A DNA stretch of 19,438 nucleotides from an uncultured Clostridia bacterium. Its GTDB lineage: Bacteria; Bacillota; Clostridia; Lachnospirales; Anaerotignaceae. A program made the position numbers and the translations under genes. The stretch covers positions 1 through 19,438 of the forward strand of contig CAMQRG010000018.1 of assembly GCA_947036475.1 (NCBI GenBank). Direction: 5' to 3'. The number at the start of each line of letters is the position of its first letter. Position 1 is the first letter of the stretch. The notes below the pieces were generated by a model. The model was given only the letters and a program-made list of their open reading frames with translations. It was not told where the DNA came from and did no database searches. This document shows positions 13,144 to 19,438 of the stretch, one piece after another.

Positions 13144-14352
13144 ATGGATTTGATATATAGCAGTATTGAAGAAGCATTGGACGAACTGCGGAACGGTAAG
13201 CTGATTATGGTAATCGACGACCCCGACCGCGAAAACGAGGGCGACCTCATCTGCGCTGCCCAGTTCGCTACCACAGAAAACGTCAATTTTATGGCAGTCC
13301 ACGCCAAAGGGCTCATCTGTACGCCAATGTCCGCCGCTGTTGCGGAACGTCTTGGTCTGGAGCAGATGGTAAAGGTCAATACAGATAATCATGGCACAGC
13401 CTTCACCGTTTCCATCGACCATGTGGATACCACAACCGGCATTTCCGCCGAGGAACGCGGCTTCACCTGCCGCATGTGTGCAGACCCCGCTACAAAGCCG
13501 GAGGAAATGCGCCGCCCCGGGCATGTGTTCCCGCTGGTTTCCCGCGCGGGCGGCGTGCTCAAGCGCAACGGGCATACCGAAGCTACCGTTGACCTGTGCC
13601 GTCTGGCAGGGCTGGAAGAATGCGGCCTGTGCTGTGAAATCATGCGCGAGGACGGCACCATGATGCGTACTTCCGAGCTTCTGGAAAAAGCGCAGGAATG
13701 GAACATGAAAGTCATTACCATTAAGGATTTGCAGGACTACTGCCGCCGCAATGATAAGCACGTCCGCTGCGAGGCAGAAGCCAAACTGCCTACAGCATAC
13801 GGCGAATTTAAGATTCGCGGCTATGTCAATGACCTGACAGGCGAGCACCACGTTGCGCTTATCAAAGGCGATATCGGTGACGGAAAAGACCTGCTCTGCC
13901 GCGTACATTCCGAATGTCTGACGGGCGATGTGTTCGGCTCCTGCCGTTGTGACTGCGGGCCGCAGCTTTCCGCCGCCATGCAGCAGATTGAACGCGAAGG
14001 GCGCGGCGTACTGCTCTATATGCGGCAGGAAGGGCGCGGCATCGGCCTGATTAACAAGCTGAAAGCCTATGAATTACAGGAACGCGGGCGCGATACCGTA
14101 CAGGCAAACCTTGACCTTGGTTTCCTGCCCGATTTGCGGGAATATTGGATTGGCGCACAGATTTTGCAGGACCTCGGCGCAAAGGAGCTTTGTCTTCTGA
14201 CGAACAATCCGGACAAAGTTTACGGGCTGGACGGGTTTGGCGTGAAAATCGTAGAGCGTGTGCCCATCGAAATCGCACCACAGGAACACGATGAAGCGTA
14301 CCTGCGCACAAAACAGGAAAAAATGGGACATATTTTCTCCCATGTGCTGTGA
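13144..14352 (+). CDS. ribBA: Bifunctional 3,4-DHBP synthase / GTP cyclohydrolase II
   Basis: Supplies both starting branches of riboflavin synthesis: 3,4-dihydroxy-2-butanone 4-phosphate from ribulose 5-phosphate (N-terminal ~200 residues) and the pyrimidine precursor from GTP (C-terminal ~200). The first domain shows MVIDDPDRENEGDLICAA, SIDHVDTTTGISAEER and RPGHVFPL. The second has the zinc cysteines in HSECLTGDVFGSCRCDCGPQL, then RQEGRGIGLINKLKAYELQ and NNPDKVYGL. At 402 residues it is a complete fusion with both catalytic sites kept. AAGGAGG precedes the ATG. ribH starts 35 bp after the stop. Confidence 0.97.
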   Translation: MDLIYSSIEEALDELRNGKLIMVIDDPDRENEGDLICAAQFATTENVNFMAVHAKGLICTPMSAAVAERLGLEQMVKVNTDNHGTAFTVSIDHVDTTTGISAEERGFTCRMCADPATKPEEMRRPGHVFPLVSRAGGVLKRNGHTEATVDLCRLAGLEECGLCCEIMREDGTMMRTSELLEKAQEWNMKVITIKDLQDYCRRNDKHVRCEAEAKLPTAYGEFKIRGYVNDLTGEHHVALIKGDIGDGKDLLCRVHSECLTGDVFGSCRCDCGPQLSAAMQQIEREGRGVLLYMRQEGRGIGLINKLKAYELQERGRDTVQANLDLGFLPDLREYWIGAQILQDLGAKELCLLTNNPDKVYGLDGFGVKIVERVPIEIAPQEHDEAYLRTKQEKMGHIFSHVL

Positions 14353-14387
14353 TAAAAATGAAAAAGGAACGATAAGGAGGAACTATT

Positions 14388-14852
14388 ATGCGTAAAATTG
14401 AAGGGAATTTAGTTGCAAAGGATATGAAATTCGGCATTGTTGCCGCAAGGTTTAATGAATTTATCGTCAGCAAGCTCATCAGCGGCGCAGAGGACGCCCT
14501 GCTCCGCCATGGTGCGGACAGCGACAACATCACCCTTGCATGGGTACCGGGGGCATTTGAAATCCCCTTTGCAGCAAAACAGATGGCGCATTCCGGAAAA
14601 TATGACGCAGTTATCTGCCTTGGCACCGTTATCCGCGGCTCCACAAGCCATTATGATTACGTCTGCAACGAAGTATCCAAAGGCGTGGCGAGTATAGGGC
14701 TGGAAAGCGGCGTTCCTGTGCTGTTCGGTGTGCTGACAACCGAAAATATCGAACAGGCCATTGAGCGCGCAGGCACAAAGGCCGGAAACAAAGGCTATGA
14801 TTCCGCAATGGCTGCCATTGAAATGGTGGATTTACAACGGAAACTGGGATAA
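14388..14852 (+). CDS. ribH: 6,7-dimethyl-8-ribityllumazine synthase
   Basis: Condenses the RibD product with 3,4-dihydroxy-2-butanone phosphate to form lumazine, the substrate of RibE. The 154-residue protein shows the family motifs in order: ARFNEFIVSKLISGAEDAL, VPGAFEIPFAAKQMA, and CLGTVIRGSTSHYDYVCNEVSKG with catalytic His88. It then has GVLTTENIEQAIERAGTKAGNKGYDSA near the end. AAGGAGGAA lies before the ATG. It is the last gene of the rib operon; its TAA is part of the stem of the shared terminator that follows. Confidence 0.97.
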   Translation: MRKIEGNLVAKDMKFGIVAARFNEFIVSKLISGAEDALLRHGADSDNITLAWVPGAFEIPFAAKQMAHSGKYDAVICLGTVIRGSTSHYDYVCNEVSKGVASIGLESGVPVLFGVLTTENIEQAIERAGTKAGNKGYDSAMAAIEMVDLQRKLG

Positions 14853-14893
14853 AAACAGGGCGGCAGTTCACTTGAATATGCCGCCCTGTTTTT
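14851..14893. terminator. Bidirectional terminator between ribH and yihY
   Basis: A perfect 15-bp stem (14851-14865 with 14879-14893) with a 13-base loop has AAAAA at one end and TTTTT at the other, so it can stop transcription from both sides. The stop codons of ribH (14850-14852) and the yihY-like gene (14892-14894) both fall in or at the stem edges. Confidence 0.92.
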
Positions 14894-15704
14894 ATTTTCC
14901 TTCACTTTCCCGCAGAGCCTGATTGAATACCGCCCCCATCAGCAGGGAGGTCAGGCTCCAGTTCATCCAGATTAAAAATACAATAATCGCCCCAACAGAG
15001 CCGTATACCAGAGAGTAGCGCCCCATATGGTCCACATAAAACGAAAACGCTACAGAATACAGTATCCACGCTGCAACGGAAAGCAGCGCCCCCGGAAGGA
15101 TATGCCGCCACGCAGGCGGGCGGTCAGGTGAAAAATAATAAATCGCGCTGATAAGGGCAAACAACCCCGCTGCCATTGGCAAAAACCTCAGCTTTGTCCA
15201 AAGCTGTATGAATGTTTCCCGCAGAGGGATAAACATGCTCACCATATTCAGCACGCCTTCCCCTACAATCATCAGCAGGACAAGCGCGGGCACCATCACC
15301 GTAAACACCAGCGCCAGCGCAATGATGCGCTTCGTATGCCGCCCCGGTTTTTCCACACCGTAAATCCGGCTGATTTCGTCCGTCATATTTTTTACCGCGC
15401 GCAGGGGAAACCAGAGCGTAAACGTCAGCCCGAACGTCAGCCACGCGCCGTTGCTCGTTTCCGTCATATGCGCAATAGTCAGATTCAGGAATGTCACAAC
15501 GTCCTCCGGCAGAAGCCCTGCCGCTTCCCCTTCCAGCGAAATCATAGGCAGATGCAGAAAACCCAGCAGAGAGCCGACAAAAATCAAAAACGGAAATATT
15601 GCAAAAATCAGGTAATACGTCAGTCCGGCAGCGCGTTTGCTGACCTCATTTGCGAAAAAGCCTTCTGCGGTCAGTTTTAACACTTGCCTGAAACGTTTCC
15701 CCAT
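14892..15704 (-). CDS. YihY/BrkB-family inner-membrane protein
   Basis: A 270-residue polytopic membrane protein with about six hydrophobic segments. Family features include KRAAGLTYYLIFAIFPFLIFVGSLLGFL near residue 22, SRIYGVEKPGRHTKRIIAL in the middle loop, and a C-terminal SVGAIIVFLIWMNWSLTSLLMGAVFNQAL, typical of YihY/virulence factor BrkB. The function of the family is not settled; early names such as ribonuclease BN were withdrawn. It starts 3 bp after the short-chain dehydrogenase stop, so both are on one transcript. It runs toward ribH and shares that terminator. Confidence 0.9.
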   Translation of the reverse strand: MGKRFRQVLKLTAEGFFANEVSKRAAGLTYYLIFAIFPFLIFVGSLLGFLHLPMISLEGEAAGLLPEDVVTFLNLTIAHMTETSNGAWLTFGLTFTLWFPLRAVKNMTDEISRIYGVEKPGRHTKRIIALALVFTVMVPALVLLMIVGEGVLNMVSMFIPLRETFIQLWTKLRFLPMAAGLFALISAIYYFSPDRPPAWRHILPGALLSVAAWILYSVAFSFYVDHMGRYSLVYGSVGAIIVFLIWMNWSLTSLLMGAVFNQALRESEGK

Positions 15705-15707
15705 AGC

Positions 15708-16460
15708 TTACCCCTCCTTTTTCTTCTGCGCATGGTATGCCACACGCAGAAGCATGGTTTCCGGCAATAATTTTTCACCAAAATACGCCAGCTTCATGGT
15801 GAATCCGGGAATCACAACGGGCTTGCCCCAGAATAATCCACGCAGACCATATGCTGCTGCTTTGCGGGCAGAAAGCCCCCGTAACGAAAAGCGAACATTC
15901 GCCCGTTCGTTGAAGCCTGTTTCCACCGGTCCGGGGCAGAGCGCACTGATATGCACATGGCTGCCCTCCCGCCGGAGTTCTTCATAAACTGCCTCCGTCA
16001 GCCGGAGGACATAGCTTTTCGTGGCATAATACGATGCCATCAGCGGCCCCGGCAAAAAACCCGCAGAGGACGCGACATTCAGGATATATCCGCTGTCCCT
16101 TTCGCGGAAATCGGCAAGGAACAGCTTTGTCAGGATATGCACAGCGCGGACATTCAAATCCAGCATATTCAGCTCCGTTTCCAGCGGAATCTGCGAAAAG
16201 CGGCCAAATGCACCGAAACCTGCGTTATTGATAAGAATATCTATTTGTTCGTCCTTCACCGCTTCATACAGGCGGAAACAGTCCGCCTCTTTGGAAAGGT
16301 CTGCCGTAATCACACGCACAGGGACGGGCAGGCGGCGTTTCAGCTGTTCCATTTTTTTCGTGTTTCTGCTGGCTAATATCAATTCACAGCCCATACGCGC
16401 AAGCAGTACGGCAAACTCTCTGCCGATGCCGCTGGTTGCGCCTGTTATCAGTGCTTTCAT
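15708..16460 (-). CDS. Short-chain dehydrogenase/reductase (SDR)
   Basis: A 250-residue classical SDR with a Rossmann fold. It has the cofactor loop TGATSGIG (6-13), NNAG at 78-81, serine in NVASSAGF (about 131), and the catalytic Tyr144-x3-Lys148 in YYATKS. The substrate cannot be read. The basic residues after the second strand (SRNTKK) suggest NADPH. The start at 16460 is chosen because AGGAGG sits 10 bp upstream and the methionine leads straight into the Rossmann strand. A longer frame would read through the repeat upstream. It is followed 3 bp later by the yihY-like gene. A candidate promoter is at 16655-16682. Confidence 0.9.
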   Translation of the reverse strand: MKALITGATSGIGREFAVLLARMGCELILASRNTKKMEQLKRRLPVPVRVITADLSKEADCFRLYEAVKDEQIDILINNAGFGAFGRFSQIPLETELNMLDLNVRAVHILTKLFLADFRERDSGYILNVASSAGFLPGPLMASYYATKSYVLRLTEAVYEELRREGSHVHISALCPGPVETGFNERANVRFSLRGLSARKAAAYGLRGLFWGKPVVIPGFTMKLAYFGEKLLPETMLLRVAYHAQKKKEG

Positions 16461-16489
16461 GTTCAAAAAACCTCCTGAAAATAAGACAT

Positions 16490-16640
16490 TGGGGCGCCGT
16501 CTCCGCTCCGGTTGGCACAAAACGAAGCTCCTTCGGAAGTTTGCTTCACAAACCGACCAAAGGTCGCCGCTTTCGGTTCCTGAGAGCTTCTGCGCTCCCT
16601 TGACCCGTTTTTCGCAAAACTGCGTTTTGCGGGAGAATAT
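16490..16640 (-). repeat. Inverted, diverged copy of the hairpin repeat
   Basis: On the minus strand it begins CCCGCAAAACGCAGTTTTGCG, then CGGGTCAAGGGAGC and GCTCTC. This matches the order and nearly the bases of the rib-operon copy (13034-13072). Its second half has changed, with other small hairpins (GAAG-gag-CTTC and GACC-ttt-GGTC). It therefore lies in the opposite orientation to the rib copy. Confidence 0.65.
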
Positions 16641-16654
16641 CAATAACTATAATC

Positions 16655-16682
16655 ATTTTACAGGGAAAATGATATAATACAA
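16655..16682 (-). promoter_or_regulatory. Candidate promoter of the SDR-yihY unit
   Basis: On the minus strand TTGTAT (16677-16682), a 16-base spacer and TAAAAT (16655-16660) form a plausible promoter. Its spacer is largely the left arm of the 18-bp inverted repeat, so a protein bound to that repeat could block it. The hexamers are imperfect. Confidence 0.35.
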
Positions 16683-16718
16683 TTCAATGTAATCTAAATC
16701 GTATTATATCATTTTCCC
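16663..16718. repeat. Perfect 18-bp inverted repeat with 20-bp spacer
   Basis: Arms GGGAAAATGATATAATAC (16663-16680) and its exact complement (16701-16718) flank an AT-rich 20-bp spacer. Neither arm is followed by a T-run, so it is not a usual terminator. Each arm contains TATAAT on one strand. It could be a paired operator upstream of the SDR gene or the remains of a small mobile element. Confidence 0.75.
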
Positions 16719-16725
16719 ACGCATC

Positions 16726-16769
16726 AAAACAGCCCCACAGAAAATATAATTTTTCCGCAGGGCTGTTTT
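16726..16769 (-). terminator. Terminator of the tenA-thi transport operon
   Basis: AAAACAGCCC (16726-16735) pairs perfectly with GGGCTGTTTT (16760-16769) around an AT-rich loop. On the minus strand the stem ends in TTTT. It lies 28 bp past the thiY stop, the expected end of this operon. Confidence 0.75.
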
Positions 16770-16797
16770 CTTACTAAATTTATTTTTTTGTTTCCTC

Positions 16798-17805
16798 TTA
16801 TTCTTCCAACAGGTTTACGGACAAGCTGGAAACGTCCGCTTTTTCACTGAGGATACCATTCTCATAGAGCCAGTCGGCATTATGCTGCCAAACTTCCGCG
16901 TCTTGTTCCAAAAATGCTGCGTTCCCCATCTCCATCATCGGCAAAAGCATTTCCAGGCTTTTGCGTTCCACTGTTTCAGAAAGCGGGAAATTCTCTGCAT
17001 TCTGATGCGACAATAGAATCTGAAGCGCTTCTTCAGGGTTTTCCTTTGTAAATGCGAAACCTTTCTGGCACGCTCTCAGGAATCGCTGCAATTTTTCAGG
17101 ATTGTTTTCTACCGCGTCTTTCCCCGCAAGGAATACCAGTTCATAACTCTGCGGCACACCAAAATCCGTCGGAGAGAAATAACTGACTTTGAAGCCCTGT
17201 TCTTCCATCTGAGGCACCTCATGGTTGACCATGCCGCCCGTTGTCGCGTCCACCTGCCCCGTAGTTACAGCGGTCATTAAGTCAAAGCCAACATCTATCA
17301 ATTCACAGTCATTCGGGCCATAGCCGCAGTATTCCAGCATGGAACGCACTTCCGCCTCAGAAATTGCCGTAGCGGAGTAGCCAACTTTTTTGCCCACAAG
17401 GTCGGGCGCGCCCTTTATAGCGGTTTCTTCCAGAGCCATCACCACATTTGCGCCGCATTGGAGCACTGCGCCAATAGAAACAATCGGTACGTTTTCTTCC
17501 TGCGATGTCAGAATTGTATCACGAAGGTAATAAATACCGACATCTGCCTTACCGGCAGCAGGCAGAGAAATGCCGTCATTGATATTCGCCGGAAAGTTTA
17601 TGACAAGGTTCAGCCCCTCCTCGGCAAAATATCCCTTTTCCTGCGCAGCATAAAGGAATGTATGGACTGCATTGGGATACCAGTCCAGAACAACGCTCAC
17701 GTCCTCCAGCGCATCATCGCCGCCCTTCTGCGCTCCCCCGCCGCAGCCTGCCGCGCCAAATGCCATCAGGCCCGCCAAAACCATTGCAAATACCCTTTTT
17801 TTCAT
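16798..17805 (-). CDS. thiY: ThiY-like substrate-binding lipoprotein (NMT1/THI5 family)
   Basis: The extracellular binding component of an ABC importer for thiamin pyrimidine precursors such as formylaminopyrimidine (FAMP) or HMP. The signal peptide MKKRVFAMVLAGLMAFGAAGC has a lipobox with lipidated Cys21, followed by a glycine-rich linker. The mature part starts VVLDWYPNAVHTFLYAAQEKGYFAEEGL, the NMT1/THI5 signature with the aromatic-proline-asparagine-histidine pattern of ThiY. The start at 17805 (335 aa) is chosen because AAAGGAG precedes it and the signal peptide follows; an upstream in-frame Met lies inside the permease. The ribosome site is encoded in the permease's last codons. The ligand is inferred from tenA at the head of the operon; taurine or nitrate binding proteins are the alternative. 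Confidence 0.85.
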   Translation of the reverse strand: MKKRVFAMVLAGLMAFGAAGCGGGAQKGGDDALEDVSVVLDWYPNAVHTFLYAAQEKGYFAEEGLNLVINFPANINDGISLPAAGKADVGIYYLRDTILTSQEENVPIVSIGAVLQCGANVVMALEETAIKGAPDLVGKKVGYSATAISEAEVRSMLEYCGYGPNDCELIDVGFDLMTAVTTGQVDATTGGMVNHEVPQMEEQGFKVSYFSPTDFGVPQSYELVFLAGKDAVENNPEKLQRFLRACQKGFAFTKENPEEALQILLSHQNAENFPLSETVERKSLEMLLPMMEMGNAAFLEQDAEVWQHNADWLYENGILSEKADVSSLSVNLLEE

Positions 17806-17807
17806 TG

Positions 17808-18551
17808 TTACAACTCCTTTCTCCATTTGATTAGTTTTCGTTCTATCATAGAAATCACGCCTACCGCCGCCATTGCTACCACAGAAAGCAGTACCACAGG
17901 GGCAAATACGCCCGCACCGTCCAGCTGGGTCATCATGCGTTTGCTGAAATACCCCAGACCTTTCTGCGCGCCCAGCCATTCCGCAATGGCTGCGCCGATT
18001 ACGCTGAGCGGGACGGACATTTTCACCGCAGAAAAGAAATGCGGCAGGGCAGTCGGCAGCTTCAGCTTGATAAATATGTCCTTTTTGCCTGCTCCATAGG
18101 TCAGAAGCAGCTCCTCCATTTCACGCTTTGTCCCCTTCAGCCCGTCAAACACCGTAATGGCAATAGGGAAAAACGTCATGAGTATCGTTACAAGCACCTT
18201 GCTCCAGATTCCATAACCGAACCAAAGTATAAACAGCGGGGCAATTGCCGTTGTCGGTATGGTCTGCGACGCCACAATAACCGGATACAACGCCTTTTCC
18301 AGCTTCGGATTCCAGTCCATGGAAACCGCCAGCAAGAGCCCCAGCGCGATGGAAATGCACAGGCCGAACGCCGTCACACCCATCGTAGCAGGAAGGTGTA
18401 CAAGGAACAGAGGTTCCCGCAATTCCCAGAGCCTCACAAGAATCTGCACCGGCGAAGGCAGGATATACGCCGCGTCAATCCCCATTGCCGCCCCCTGCCA
18501 AAGCAGGAGCAGAAAAGCAACAAGCAGTGCGGAAGGCAGATTTTTTCTCAC
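17808..18551 (-). CDS. thiX: ABC transporter permease (ThiX-like)
   Basis: The membrane component of the same importer, 247 residues with about six hydrophobic segments. The binding-protein-dependent transport fold (SsuC/TauC/ThiX type) has its EAA loop around YGAGKKDIFIKLKLPTALPHFFSAVKMSVPLSVIGAAIAEWLG, which contacts the ATPase. The start codon is GTG (18549-18551) and overlaps the ATPase TGA, so translation is probably coupled. Sulfonate transport permeases look alike, so the thiX name rests on its neighbours (tenA and the ThiY-like protein). Confidence 0.85.
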   Translation of the reverse strand: MRKNLPSALLVAFLLLLWQGAAMGIDAAYILPSPVQILVRLWELREPLFLVHLPATMGVTAFGLCISIALGLLLAVSMDWNPKLEKALYPVIVASQTIPTTAIAPLFILWFGYGIWSKVLVTILMTFFPIAITVFDGLKGTKREMEELLLTYGAGKKDIFIKLKLPTALPHFFSAVKMSVPLSVIGAAIAEWLGAQKGLGYFSKRMMTQLDGAGVFAPVVLLSVVAMAAVGVISMIERKLIKWRKEL

Positions 18552-19300
18552 AGGCTCACCCCCCTGCGCAGTTTTCCGATAAGCCGCTCCTTCAGGTCCG
18601 CAATGTCCGGACGCTTCAAATCCGACCGGCTGCGTGGATAAGTCAAGGGGACTTCTACCCGCTCCATTTCCGAAAACGGACGTTCCTGTATCACATAAAT
18701 GCTCTGTGAAAGAAAGACAGCCTCCTCCACATCATGCGTTATAAATAGAATTGTTTTATGGAAATGCTCCCATTGATGCAGGAGCCATTCCTGCATTTCC
18801 ACCCGCGTCAGATAATCCAGCGCGGAAAAAGGCTCATCCAAAAGCAGCATATCCGCGCCGGAAAGCAGTGTCCGGGCAAAGGCAACCCTCTGCTTCATGC
18901 CGCCGGAAAGCTCTTTCGGATATTTCTTCCGGTAATCCAGAAGGCCGACCTGCCCTAATACTTCCGCACAGCGTTCGTCCTGCTCCTTTTTAGGAACGCC
19001 CTGCAATTCCATCGGCAGGCAGATATTTTTTTCCACACTGCGCCAGGGAAACAGCAGGTCTTTCTGCGGCATAAACGCACTGTACTGCCGCAGTTCGGCA
19101 ATGGGTTTCCCATCTACAAGGATTTTCCCATCGTCAGGCTGTTCCAGCCCGTTAATCAGGCGGAAAATCGTACTTTTCCCACAGCCGCTTGCACCGATGA
19201 CCGAAACAAATGCCCTGTCCTCCACAGAAAAGGAAAGGTTTTCCATCATCAGCAGATGATCTTCCGGATAGCGGAAGGTTACATTTTGAAATTCGAGCAT
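18548..19300 (-). CDS. thiZ: ABC transporter ATPase (ThiZ-like)
   Basis: The energy-coupling subunit, 250 residues. Walker A is GASGCGKST (36-44), the Q-loop is MPQKDLLFPWRSVEKNI (Gln79), the signature LSGGMKQR is at about 131-138, and Walker B MLLLDEPFSALD follows at about 151-162. The switch histidine is in LFITHDVEEA near 193. It belongs to the nitrate/sulfonate/taurine group, which includes ThiZ. AAAGGGGAAA lies before the ATG, and tenA ends 16 bp upstream. All ATPase residues are intact. Confidence 0.88.
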   Translation of the reverse strand: MLEFQNVTFRYPEDHLLMMENLSFSVEDRAFVSVIGASGCGKSTIFRLINGLEQPDDGKILVDGKPIAELRQYSAFMPQKDLLFPWRSVEKNICLPMELQGVPKKEQDERCAEVLGQVGLLDYRKKYPKELSGGMKQRVAFARTLLSGADMLLLDEPFSALDYLTRVEMQEWLLHQWEHFHKTILFITHDVEEAVFLSQSIYVIQERPFSEMERVEVPLTYPRSRSDLKRPDIADLKERLIGKLRRGVSL

Positions 19301-19315
19301 AACCGCATTTCCCCT

Positions 19316-19438
19316 TTAGTCAGCCATATTGTAAGCCATATCCCAGAAATCCTTTTCGTAACGGCTGCAATTTACAAAAATCTCTTTCAGGTTTTCCTCG
19401 CGTTTCGCAGGAATCCCTTTGCCAAGCTCATCCACAAG
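19316..19438 (-). CDS. tenA: TenA (aminopyrimidine aminohydrolase / thiaminase II), C-terminal 40 residues
   Basis: The 40 codons before the TAA (19316-19318) read LVDELGKGIPAKREENLKEI and then FVNCSRYEKDFWDMAYNMAD. This matches the last helices of TenA, whose members end in a motif like SRYEYLFWDMAY. TenA hydrolyses aminopyrimidine breakdown products of thiamin to HMP for reuse. The rest of the gene lies beyond the window edge, so only this end is annotated. It stops 16 bp before the ATPase start, making it the upstream member of the transport operon. The assignment is by a short but characteristic tail. Confidence 0.8.
   Translation of the reverse strand, partial: LVDELGKGIPAKREENLKEIFVNCSRYEKDFWDMAYNMAD

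Larger units (their letters stand above)
16461..16797. other. Gene-free region between the SDR and thi units
   Basis: These 337 bp hold no gene. From left to right: the SDR ribosome site, an inverted copy of the hairpin repeat (about 16490-16640), a perfect 18-bp inverted repeat (16663-16718) with a possible SDR promoter, and the thi-operon terminator (16726-16769). Confidence 0.8.

Noticed and set aside
16461..16643. N-terminal extension of the SDR gene
   Set aside because: It reads through the hairpin repeat. The Met at 16460 has AGGAGG and starts the Rossmann fold.

Overview
The window looks like chromosome of an anaerobic Clostridia-type Firmicute (Bacillota), probably close to the Lachnospiraceae/Anaerotignum group. 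This is inferred from gene content and order: DnaI and DnaD replication proteins, YwlC-type Sua5, a TagO-like transferase, an FMN-riboswitch-led ribD-ribE-ribBA-ribH operon, strong AGGAGG ribosome binding sites, and moderate GC (judged by eye, not counted). No phage, transposase, CRISPR array, tRNA or rRNA was seen. Almost all of the sequence is housekeeping genes.

Layout. (1) Positions 205-6088, minus strand: a compact run read SEC-C protein, tsaC/sua5, rpiB, upp, tagO-like, dnaD, dnaI, with ATGA stop/start overlaps or gaps of a few bases, except about 200 bp between upp and tagO. A candidate promoter lies at 6163-6191 and a terminator at 126-162. (2) Positions 6195-6549: two tandem copies (period 188 bp) of a hairpin-rich intergenic repeat. 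(3) Positions 6547-7612, minus: a two-gene unit of a UspA-like protein and a DJ-1/PfpI protein. (4) Positions 7729-7825: a long structured inverted repeat ending a secreted protein gene with two stalk and two PepSY domains (7833-8903). (5) Positions 9067-10639, minus: ispE overlapping a GntR/FCD regulator. (6) Positions 10874-14852, plus: promoter, FMN riboswitch, terminator, then ribD, ribE, ribBA and ribH, making riboflavin from GTP and ribulose 5-phosphate; another copy of the repeat sits between ribE and ribBA. (7) Positions 14892-16460, minus: a YihY/BrkB membrane protein and a short-chain dehydrogenase, converging on the rib operon at a shared terminator. (8) Positions 16798-19438, minus: the 3' end of tenA followed by an ABC ATPase, permease and ThiY-like lipoprotein. 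This is a thiamin-pyrimidine salvage operon cut by the window edge.

The most unusual signal is non-coding. A family of intergenic repeats (two tandem copies at 6195-6549, one at 12996-13125, one inverted at about 16490-16640, and a fragment at 8943-8970) keeps the same order of hairpins while the stem sequences differ, a pattern of compensatory change. In some copies the end hairpins double as intrinsic terminators. Further non-coding structures are an 18-bp perfect inverted repeat at 16663-16718, a multi-branched fold at 7729-7825, and a structured upp-tagO spacer.
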